A stretch of 64,000 bases of DNA from DASUAS01 sp963720765 (GTDB lineage Bacteria; Actinomycetota; Acidimicrobiia; IMCC26256; DASPTH01), in the NCBI GenBank assembly GCA_963720765.1, contig CAVRGS010000011.1, positions 438,114 through 502,113 on the forward strand. The letters are read 5' to 3'. Within the stretch, counting starts at the first letter, position 1, and each line of letters begins with the position of its first letter. A model generated the notes under the pieces. It had not been told where the DNA came from, searched no databases, and saw only the letters and a list, made by a program, of their open reading frames with translations. Position numbers and translations under genes: made by a program. This document shows, piece by piece, positions 49,117-56,769 of this stretch.

Positions 49117-50248
49117 CGGCTCCCGAGGCGAGCAACGCCTCGACCTGTGCGTCCGAGAAGCCGTACTCGCCGAGCACCGCTTCCGAGTGCTCGCCCGGCA
49201 ACGCCGCCGGACCCTGGATCTCGGGCGGCGTGCGCGAGAAGCGGGGCGCGGGCGCAGGCTGGTCGATGTCGTCGTGCTCGACGATGATCCCGCGCGCGAC
49301 CAGGTGCGGATGCTGCTTCGCCTCGCTCATCGGCAGCACCGGCGCGAAGCACACGTCGGTGCCCTCGAGCACCTCGACCCACTCCGCACTCGTCTTCGCC
49401 TTGAAGCACGCGGTCAACCGCTCACGCAGGAGCGGCCAACCGCTGCGGTCCATCTGGTGCGGCAGGTCGTCGTGCTCGATCTCGGTGAGCTCGAGCAGCT
49501 GCGCGAAGAACTGGGGTTCGATCGATCCGATCGACACCCACTCGCCGTCGGCGGTCTCGTACACGTCGTAGAACGGCGACCCGGTGTCGAGCAGGTTGGT
49601 CCCGCGCGCCTCCGCGTAGCCGCCCATCCCCCGCAGCCCCCAGATGGCGCCCATGAGGTACGCGGCGCCGTCGATCATCGCCGCGTCGACCACCTGTCCC
49701 TGGCCCGACGCGCGCGCTTCGAGGATCCCGCACACCACACCGAAGGCGAGGAACATGCCGCCGCCGCCGTAGTCGCCGACCATGTTGATCGGCGGCGTGG
49801 GCGGCTGGCCGACGCGACCGAAGTGCGCGAGCGCGCCCGCGAGCGCGATGTAGTTGATGTCGTGACCCGCTGCCCGCGCGAGCGGACCCTCCTGGCCCCA
49901 GCCGGTCATGCGCCCGTACACCAGCGCTCGATTGCGCGCGAGGCAGACGTCGGGACCGAGCCCGAGCCGTTCGGTGACGCCGGGCCGATACCCCTCGATG
50001 AGCGCATCGGCCTGCTCCACCATGCGCAGGACGGTCTCCACCCCGTCGGGATGCTTCAGGTCGACGGTGATGGCGCGCCGCCCGCGCCCGTCGAAGATGA
50101 ACCCGCTCGGCCGGCTCGCCGCCGTCGCGAGCTCCGCGCGCTCGACGCGCACCACCTCCGCACCCATGTCGGAGAGCAACGTTCCCGCGAACGGGCCTGG
50201 CCCGATGCCGGTCAGCTCGATCACCTTCACCCCGTGCAGCGGACCCAC
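49100..50248 (-). CDS. CoA-transferase family III protein, alpha-methylacyl-CoA racemase type
   Basis: A 382-residue family III CoA-transferase fold. I chose the GTG at 50248 (VGPLHGVKVIELTGIGPGPF). The racemase motif set is present: AGHDINYIALAGALAHFGR (His), NMVGDYGGGGMFLAFGVVCG (Asp) and ADGEWVSIGSIEPQFFAQLL (Glu). These match His126, Asp156 and Glu241 of MCR from M. tuberculosis, so it is likely an alpha-methylacyl-CoA racemase acting on branched acyl-CoAs. Other class III enzymes are possible. The gene is intact and overlaps the purK end by 17 bases. Confidence 0.9.
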   Translation of the reverse strand: MGPLHGVKVIELTGIGPGPFAGTLLSDMGAEVVRVERAELATAASRPSGFIFDGRGRRAITVDLKHPDGVETVLRMVEQADALIEGYRPGVTERLGLGPDVCLARNRALVYGRMTGWGQEGPLARAAGHDINYIALAGALAHFGRVGQPPTPPINMVGDYGGGGMFLAFGVVCGILEARASGQGQVVDAAMIDGAAYLMGAIWGLRGMGGYAEARGTNLLDTGSPFYDVYETADGEWVSIGSIEPQFFAQLLELTEIEHDDLPHQMDRSGWPLLRERLTACFKAKTSAEWVEVLEGTDVCFAPVLPMSEAKQHPHLVARGIIVEHDDIDQPAPAPRFSRTPPEIQGPAALPGEHSEAVLGEYGFSDAQVEALLASGAVTRRS

Positions 50249-50361
50249 GCGAGCAACCCCTCCGATTCGCCGCCCGATGCGACGTCGCGCCCGCACAATG
50301 CCACCCACGCGCACGGCACGCGAACTACCGAGTCGTAGGTAGCCGGTTCACCTGCGCCCCG

Positions 50362-50646
50362 TCACACGGCCACCGCGGGCGGAGCTCGGGCCGCGGTGAC
50401 GAGTCGGAGACCATCGGGCAGGTTGGGACTGCGGACCGGCGCGAGCAACGCGTGCGGGATCAACAGTCGGTGATGCGCGGGGCACACGGCGGTGAGGTTG
50501 GAGATGCCGTCCGTGCCGTCCCAACCGCGCGGCACCAGATGGTGCACCTGCAACCCGCGCCGCCAGCGTCGCCAAGGAAGGCACATCGCGGGCATCGTGG
50601 TGTGTCGTACGCTTCGTTGAAGCAGTTCTGGCGTTGGCTCTCTCAC
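50362..50646 (-). pseudogene. 3' remnant of an HNH endonuclease gene
   Basis: A frame contains GLQVHHLVPRGWDGTDGISN and LTAVCPAHHRLLIPHALL. This is the HNH motif (HH, N and H) as seen at the ends of DUF222-HNH proteins. The rest of the domain is absent and the usual first CxxC is missing or shifted, so it is either a remnant or indel-damaged. The 265 bases upstream (50647-50911) give nothing recognisable. Such HNH genes are very common in actinomycetes. Confidence 0.6.
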
Positions 50647-50911
50647 GTCGAGCCTGGCGACGGTTCTCAGGCCGGCGATCCCGCGAGGATGGTCGCCACC
50701 CTCATCATCGTCGAACCGCGGTGCGTCACTTCACCGCTGCCTCCAGCGCCGCCCATCGCGGCCGCGCCTTCCTTCACCGGCTGAGACCCCGCGCGCGGAC
50801 CGGTTGTCGAGGACCACGCGCCCGGCTCGCGTCCCGACCCCCCGACGTTCGCTCCAGCCACGCACACTGACCGTCCCTCTGATGCAGTGCGGCAGGTCTG
50901 GCGCTATGTGC

Positions 50912-51218
50912 TCACGATTGCAAACGGCTCAATCGACCGAAGACATCGGGACCGATCTTGAGTCCCTCCGCAGCGGAGATCGCGGGTGAGATGTCGATCT
51001 CGAACACGTCGTCCCACTCGGCCACGAGTTGCCAGACCGCAGCGATGTCGTCGGCCGAGAAGATCGTGACCACCTGGAGATCTGCGGCCATCGGCCAGTA
51101 CTCGGCGACAACGTTGATACCCGACGGGTAGTCCCAAGTCGCCGCGCCGCAGCAGTGCCGCGTCTCGTTCCGCCGCTCCCACGGATGAACGGAAAGTCAG
51201 TCGCCCCACGTAGTCCAT
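50912..51218 (-). CDS. DUF3303-like small protein (one frameshift)
   Basis: The ATG at 51218 follows a good GGAGG site and gives MDYVGRLTFRSSVGAAERDA. A frame change near 51135 leads to WDYPSGINVVAEYW and DLQVVTIFSADDIAAVWQLV, and the end reads WDDVFEIDISPAISAAEGLK. The TGA is at 50912-50914. The pattern (YxxxWxF start, adding an xxVxxxEADD-like strand, and a VPAxSAEE-like end) resembles DUF3303 dimeric ferredoxin-like proteins. Role unknown. The next 290 bases (51219-51508) show no gene I can support. Confidence 0.5.
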
Positions 51219-51508
51219 CGCCCCTCCTCCACCTCGGGCCCACAGCCATCTGCGGGTCCGCCGACAGCCTGTGTCGAACCGAGGCGGCCGTCAACCTGTC
51301 GCCCACTCGCGGTCCGTGTGCGCGCCACGAACACCGATCGCGAGGACCTTCGCACATTTCGGCGACGTGGCCGCGCCCGCCCGCATCGCTCCAAGCCAAG
51401 CCGCCCAGGACGACACATCGGGCGTTCTCGAATTTGTTCGGCATCGGGCGAGTTGAGATGCTCGATCGCCCGGGCCCCGCGCACGCCAATGCGGCAGCGA
51501 TGGCGCGG

Positions 51509-51883
51509 TCAATGTGAGACGGCAGCGAGTGCAGACTCAATGTCGTCGTGACCGTGGATCTCGGTGATGCGCCCGTCGATCACGACGTACGCCTGGGCGT
51601 AGCCGATCCGGTCGCCCCGAGCATCCTCAGGTTTGGACCACTCGACTTCGACGAGGGCCGCGATGCCACGAGTCCCCGCTCTCGTCTCGACGATCGTTGC
51701 GCGGACACCCGCGGTCAGAAGCTGCTCCAGTCGGCGAACGATCCCGTCGCGGTCGTGGCAGAACGTCGCGCCGTGGGTGTCCTCGCCCCACGTAGCGCCC
51801 TCAGCGAGGAGGGAACGGAGCGTCTCGACATCGCGAGCGTTGAAAGCGGTGCGTAGCTGCGTCGCCAGGACCTCGTTCACCAC
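51509..51883 (-). CDS. SnoaL/NTF2-like protein
   Basis: A protein of about 124 residues. The start is a GTG at 51883 or 51880 (VNEVLATQLRTAFNARDVET). The NTF2-like fold is suggested by LRSLLAEGATWGEDTHGATF, RDGIVRRLEQLLTAGVRATI, VEVEWSKPEDARG and YVVIDGRITEIHGHDDIESA. Such proteins form cone-shaped pockets and range from isomerases to inactive binding proteins. The function is not predictable. The region is less GC-rich than its surroundings. Confidence 0.75.
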   Translation of the reverse strand: MVNEVLATQLRTAFNARDVETLRSLLAEGATWGEDTHGATFCHDRDGIVRRLEQLLTAGVRATIVETRAGTRGIAALVEVEWSKPEDARGDRIGYAQAYVVIDGRITEIHGHDDIESALAAVSH

Positions 51884-52060
51884 TGCATCTTGCCCCCATG
51901 GCAAGCCAGTGCGACAGGTCGGGCGCCGTATCCAACTCGCAGCGGCGCAACGCCCAGAGCTGCCCACAACGGACGCTGTCCGGGAGTCGCGCTCTCGAAG
52001 GGGCTGGAGCCCTGCTCTGGGGTGAGCGTCTGGCCGGGACCGAGTGTGCGCCTCGGGGGA

Positions 52061-53569
52061 TCACGGCGGGTACGGCGAGATCACGTCGTCCGAAGATGCG
52101 GACGCGGCACTCGGGTGCACAAGGCGGAAGTCCATCGCGGCGTCGAGCTGCGCGGGCGACACCTGCGCCGCGGTGAGCGGAAGGATGCGGTAGATGTTGC
52201 CGCCGGGGAACTTCAGCGCGAACTGGCGCAGATTGCCGACGGTCTCGCTCGCGACGTCGTTGCCGCCCCACCCGACGACCCAGTCGTTCGACCCCTGGTA
52301 CCGGGCACTCCCGCAGCAGAACGACGTGGCGATCTGCGGGTCGCTGGCCGAGTCGAGCAGCGTCGCGGTCCGCGCGGTGGAGTCGATCGAGTAGTGAACC
52401 GCGCGCGGCGGCCGACCGAGGTCGGTGCCGTCGTCGTAGAGGGTGACGGTGCCATCGGGCAGCATCCGGCTGTCGTGCTGCCCACCGAAGTGGCTCCCGC
52501 CGCTGAACACCGGGTCGCCGACCACCGTCAGGCTTTCCGCTCGCGGCGATCCACCCAGCTTCCACACCACGCTGCCCGTCGCCTGGTCGATGTCGTACAC
52601 CGCGTCGAGATGGCGGAGCGACACGATGAACCCGGTGCCCGTGGGCTCGATCGCGTTCCAGTGGTACACGTCGTAGCCGCATGCGGGAACCGTCGGACCC
52701 GGGGCGATGAACGAGGAGAACCACTGCGGGTCCATCTCCGTCGGCGGGATGTGGTCGTAGACGTCCCAACTCCACACCACGGACCCGTCGCTCGGGTCGA
52801 TCTCCTGGATCACGTGATCACAGATCGAGGCGCTGGCCGGACCCCCCAACGCGCGGAGATCCACGCCCGTCCGGGGCTGGATCGTGACCATCACGAAGTG
52901 CCCGTTCTCGAGCAACAGCACGTCGTGGGGATCGGCGGGTCCGCCCACCGTCCCCACCGTGCGCACCAGGGTGCCGTCGAGCTTGCGCTCTTCGACCCCG
53001 CCGTTGATCATCGCGCCGACGTCGCCGTTGGGCAACAGCGTCGAGAAGATCGTGACCTGCGCATCGCTCCACCACAACGGCACGCCGTTGCGGTCGTAGA
53101 TCGCCGTGCGGGTGAGAAAGACCGCCGAGAGCGGCGCAGTCATGAAGTACGGGGTGAGCCCGTCGGGAGAGGTCTGCACCGACCACGACGGAAAATCGGT
53201 CGGCAGGCATCGGACGTTGTACCGCGTGGTCACGTCGTGCGTTGGATCTGTCGTCACCGCGATGACGAACCGCTGACCCGGCTGCTGGTCGACGAAGACG
53301 CCGTAGATCCCACCCTTGGGATACCCGCCGTTCACCGACACCAACGTGCTCGTCGGCGACGTCACGTGCACCGCCACCGGCGTGCCCGGATCACAGCGCA
53401 CCACGTAGTTCGTGATCCCAGTCTGGAACGCCGGGAACAACGGCGGATCCGTCACGATCGTCGCCGGCGTCCCCGCCGGGGGCGGCAAACACGCGACGAG
53501 GACCACGCCGCCCAGCGCGAACGCGAGGAGGGCGATCACGAGTCGTCGTCCCCGGCTGCTCCGTGTCAT
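52061..53569 (-). CDS. Arylsulfotransferase (ASST)-like lipoprotein
   Basis: A 502-residue secreted protein. A signal peptide (RRLVIALLAFALGGVVLVAC) ends in a lipobox with Cys27. The body has repeated strands typical of a six-bladed beta-propeller: DRNGVPLWWSDAQVTIFSTL, DVLLLENGHFVMVT, VIQEIDPSDGSVVWSWD, VYHWNAIEPTGTGFIVSLRH and SGGSHFGGQHDSRMLPDGTV. This resembles aryl-sulfate sulfotransferase (ASST) of other bacteria, which transfers sulfate between phenols with an active-site His. Which His acts cannot be fixed here. A GGGGAG site precedes the ATG. Intact. Confidence 0.8.
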   Translation of the reverse strand: MTRSSRGRRLVIALLAFALGGVVLVACLPPPAGTPATIVTDPPLFPAFQTGITNYVVRCDPGTPVAVHVTSPTSTLVSVNGGYPKGGIYGVFVDQQPGQRFVIAVTTDPTHDVTTRYNVRCLPTDFPSWSVQTSPDGLTPYFMTAPLSAVFLTRTAIYDRNGVPLWWSDAQVTIFSTLLPNGDVGAMINGGVEERKLDGTLVRTVGTVGGPADPHDVLLLENGHFVMVTIQPRTGVDLRALGGPASASICDHVIQEIDPSDGSVVWSWDVYDHIPPTEMDPQWFSSFIAPGPTVPACGYDVYHWNAIEPTGTGFIVSLRHLDAVYDIDQATGSVVWKLGGSPRAESLTVVGDPVFSGGSHFGGQHDSRMLPDGTVTLYDDGTDLGRPPRAVHYSIDSTARTATLLDSASDPQIATSFCCGSARYQGSNDWVVGWGGNDVASETVGNLRQFALKFPGGNIYRILPLTAAQVSPAQLDAAMDFRLVHPSAASASSDDVISPYPP

Positions 53570-53737
53570 GTCGATGCCGCTTCTCCCCAGCAGACGTACA
53601 AACCGATTGAAGAGGGACAGTAGACCTCGTCGCTACCACCGGTGGACACGCCGGCCCATTTGTGTGCCGACGCCAGCGAGGCCCCTCCAGACCGCCCGGT
53701 CCGGCGCAGTCACGCGGCGCAGTGTCGCCGCCGGCCA

Positions 53738-55567
53738 CTACCAGGAGCCGCCGCCGCCTCCGCCGCCGCCGCCACCGGAGAAGCCGCCGCCACTGAACCC
53801 GCTCGAGCCACTCGACGCGGGTGACGAAGTGAGCGTCCCCGCGCTGGTCACCGCGAAGCCGTCGATCGCACTCGAGAACACGGCGTAGTCGAACGCGTGC
53901 TGCGACACGTACCACGACGACGTGTCGACTTCGTCGGCGAGACCCTCGAACGCCTTCGCCCACTTCTCCGTCGCGCCGAACACGACGGCGTACGGCAGGT
54001 ACTCGGAGAAGATGTTGGCGCGCTCCGCGAACTGCGCCCGGTGCTTCTCCGACTCGTCGATGAAGCGTTTGAACCCGAGCGTGTGGCGCAGCACGGCGTA
54101 GCCCTTCGCGGTGCGCTTGGGCATCCACCGGGCCGCGACCAGCAACAGGATCCCCCCGATGATCACGGGAACGCCGAGCAGCGCGGCGTGCGTTGCTGCC
54201 GCCAGGAGGATCGTGAGCGCGACACCGGCGATCAACACGACGATGCCGAGCAGACCCCACAAGACCTTCACCGTTCCCGGCTTGCGGGTGAACCACTTCT
54301 GTGACATCGCGTCGTCCATGAGCTGTGCGCGCACCTTGCTCATCCGTTCGGCGAACTTGTTCTTGAGGTCGGAGATCTTGACCTCGTCACCGTCCTTGAA
54401 CAGTCCCGAGTACAGCGAGCGCTCGTACTGCTTCAGCGGGTCGTCCTTCGCCAGCTTGGTGAGCTTCCAGTCGTGCTTGAACTGGTACCACTCCTTGTCG
54501 ACCTCCTCGATCTTGAGGTATCCGCGCACGGCGAGGTCGATGATGGTGGCGGTCACGTCGAGCGTGCCGGCGTCGAAGTCGATCAGTGTGCCGAGCTCGC
54601 CCGGGCGGAGGCCGTCGGGCGGCACGAACTCCACCGGGGTCTCGCCCTCTCGCAACGGCGCCGAGACCTCGGGCCCGCCGTCCGCCCCGTCGCCGCTCGC
54701 GGGTCCGTACGCGGCATCGACCGCCGAACCCGCGTACCGCCGGTCGCGCCCGAACTTGAACACCAACAAGATCACGAGGAGCGCGAGCAGTGCCAGCAGA
54801 CCGCCCGAGATGCCTCCGGTCGCGGGCGTCACCCGGAACGCCGACGTGAAGCTGAACCGCTCCTCGAGAATCGGCTTCGGCGACGGCACGATCACGCCCT
54901 TCGGCAACGCGACGGTGAACGTCATGCCTTCGTAGGGGTTGAGCGACGCCTTCGAGAACTCGGCCGTCGGCCCGTTGCTGCTCGCCGAGTCGCACGGGAG
55001 GAACGAGCCGAGGGACCCGCTCGTGCACAAGAACTGTGTGATGTCGGCGGGTGCGTGCACGACCGCCGACGCCTTGTCGATGGGCACCGGCCACTCCACA
55101 CCCACCGCGTTCCACACGAGTTCGTCGTGGTCGGCGAACGCGTTCATCGCGCCGCGCACGCGGTACACGATGTCGTAGGTGTGCTCGCCGCTGATCGTGC
55201 GGTCGGGATCACCGATCTTGATCCGCTGGTTGTCGCCGTCGTCCTCGACGGTGTACTGCGCGGGCGTGTCGGCCGAGCCGCTCACCGAGACCACCGTGAG
55301 CGGGTACACGCGGTCGTACCCGTCCTTGCCCGACTGATCGGTGCGCACCGGAATCGTGCGGTAGATGCCGTGCTTGGGCACGACGCCGAAGTCGTACACG
55401 ATCGTCTCGTGCACCTCGATGGTGCCGTCGGTCTCGATGGTGACGTCGCTGCGGTAGTCGGCGATGTGCTCGCTGAACCCGGCGTAGGCAGGTCCCGCGC
55501 CGATCAAGCTGGCCGCGCCCACGACGAGGAGCACCACGGCGAGAACGGCTGCCCGGCGCGCACGCAT
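53738..55567 (-). CDS. DUF2207 membrane protein with Gly-rich tail
   Basis: A 609-residue membrane protein. I chose the ATG at 55567, directly before a signal peptide (AAVLAVVLLVVGAASLIGAG). The external domain has YRSDVTIETDGTIEVHETIV and VPKHGIYRTIPVRTDQSG, the DUF2207 signature (Y-D-xxGVxxxHGIxRxIP). A membrane segment (ISGGLLALLALLVILLVFKF), a cytoplasmic part and two more segments follow. The end is a Gly-rich tail (GFSGGGFSGGGGGGGGGGSW), usual in this family. The role in the cell envelope is unknown. It is head to head with the LuxR-type gene. Confidence 0.88.
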   Translation of the reverse strand: MRARRAAVLAVVLLVVGAASLIGAGPAYAGFSEHIADYRSDVTIETDGTIEVHETIVYDFGVVPKHGIYRTIPVRTDQSGKDGYDRVYPLTVVSVSGSADTPAQYTVEDDGDNQRIKIGDPDRTISGEHTYDIVYRVRGAMNAFADHDELVWNAVGVEWPVPIDKASAVVHAPADITQFLCTSGSLGSFLPCDSASSNGPTAEFSKASLNPYEGMTFTVALPKGVIVPSPKPILEERFSFTSAFRVTPATGGISGGLLALLALLVILLVFKFGRDRRYAGSAVDAAYGPASGDGADGGPEVSAPLREGETPVEFVPPDGLRPGELGTLIDFDAGTLDVTATIIDLAVRGYLKIEEVDKEWYQFKHDWKLTKLAKDDPLKQYERSLYSGLFKDGDEVKISDLKNKFAERMSKVRAQLMDDAMSQKWFTRKPGTVKVLWGLLGIVVLIAGVALTILLAAATHAALLGVPVIIGGILLLVAARWMPKRTAKGYAVLRHTLGFKRFIDESEKHRAQFAERANIFSEYLPYAVVFGATEKWAKAFEGLADEVDTSSWYVSQHAFDYAVFSSAIDGFAVTSAGTLTSSPASSGSSGFSGGGFSGGGGGGGGGGSW

Positions 55568-55617
55568 CGACGGGAGGCTACGCGAGCACGGGCGACACAC
55601 CGCGTAGCCTCACCGCC

Positions 55618-56280
55618 ATGCCCATCCGGGTCGTGGTCGCCGAGGACAACTATCTCGTCCGCGAAGCCGTCACGCGCCTCCTCGACGCCAGCCCCGACAT
55701 CGTGGTGACGGGTGTCGCCGAGGACTTCGACGGTCTCATCGCCGCGGTCGAGGCCGACACGCCCGACGTCGTGCTCACCGACATCCGCATGCCCCCGACC
55801 GGCACCGACGAGGGCGTGCGCGCCGCTGCGCAACTGCGCCGGTCGCACCCGCTGCTCGGCGTGGTGGTGCTGAGCCAGTTCGTCGAGCCGGGGTACGCGC
55901 TCGAGCTCCTCGACGGGGGTTCCGAGCGGCGCGCCTACCTGTTGAAGGAGCGCGTGTCCGACGTCGACCAACTCGTGCGAGCGGTGCGCGAGGTGGCGAG
56001 CGGCGGCTCGGTGATCGATCCCAAGGTGGTGGAAGCGCTCGTCGACGCCCGTTCGCGCCGGGCCGACTCCCCGCTGCAGTTCCTCACACCCCGGGAGAGC
56101 GAGGTGCTGGCCGAGATGGCGCAGGGCCGCAACAACGCCTCGGTGGCGGCGGCACTGGGCCTCTCCGAACGAGCGGTGGAGAAGCACATCAATTCGGTCT
56201 TCTCCAAGCTCGGGCTCTCGGCCGAACCCGACGTCCACCGGCGGGTGAAGGCCGTCCTGCTCTACCTGGCCGACCGTTGA
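55618..56280 (+). CDS. NarL/LuxR-family response regulator
   Basis: A 220-residue regulator. The receiver has VVVAEDNYLVREAV, the acceptor DVVLTDIRMPP and the switch residue VVVLSQF with lysine in AYLLKERVSDVDQL. The C-terminal LuxR helix-turn-helix reads FLTPRESEVLAEMAQGRNNA and SERAVEKHINSVFSKLGLSA. It should bind DNA when phosphorylated. A natural partner is the HisKA_3 kinase at 59233-61413, which faces it. Intact, with 50 bases to the divergent DUF2207 start. Confidence 0.95.
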   Translation: MPIRVVVAEDNYLVREAVTRLLDASPDIVVTGVAEDFDGLIAAVEADTPDVVLTDIRMPPTGTDEGVRAAAQLRRSHPLLGVVVLSQFVEPGYALELLDGGSERRAYLLKERVSDVDQLVRAVREVASGGSVIDPKVVEALVDARSRRADSPLQFLTPRESEVLAEMAQGRNNASVAAALGLSERAVEKHINSVFSKLGLSAEPDVHRRVKAVLLYLADR

Positions 56281-56362
56281 GACACCCGGTGAGGGCTCCC
56301 CACCCCGACGGGGTGGTGTCCGCACCCTGCCTGCGACCCGCGGCAGATGGGACAATGGAGCC

Positions 56363-56760
56363 ATGGCCGACCCGGTCCCCGTCCTGATCGTCGACGATCA
56401 AGCCCCCTTCGCCGCGCCGCTCGAGCAGTGGTGACCGCGACCCCCGGGTTCGAGGTCGTCGGCGAGGCCGAGAGCGGCGAGGAAGCAGTCGAGATGGTCG
56501 ACTCGCTCTCCCCCGGCCTGGTGCTCATGGACATCAACCTCCCGGGGATCAACGGCATCGAGGCCACCCGCCGCATCACCGCCTCCCACCCCGGCGCGGT
56601 CGTCATGCTCCTCTCCACCTACCAGGCCGGCGATCTCCCCGCCGACGCCGGTTCCTCGGGGGCCGCGCAGTACGTGCACAAGGAGGAATTCGGTCCGAAC
56701 GTCGTCCGCGAGGTGTGGGAACGCTTCGGTGACGCCTCGGACGGATCCCCCACCGGCTAG
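56363..56760 (+). CDS. Single-domain response-regulator receiver (one frameshift)
   Basis: About 132 residues. The ATG at 56363 gives MADPVPVLIVDDQAPF. One missing C after CCCCCTTC (near 56412) restores RRAARAVVTATPGFEVVGEA. The receiver then has LVLMDINLPGINGIEATRRI (acceptor Asp), VVMLLSTYQAG and YVHKEEFGPNVV (Lys). No output domain follows. It stops 9 bases before the FtsX permease gene. A stand-alone receiver may serve as a phosphate sink or signal by protein contact. Confidence 0.88.
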
Positions 56761-56769
56761 AACCTCCCG

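Noticed and set aside
53642..53824. Short plus-strand frames antisense to the Gly-rich tail of the DUF2207 gene
   Set aside because: They are low-complexity Pro/Ala translations of the repeat coding GGG.
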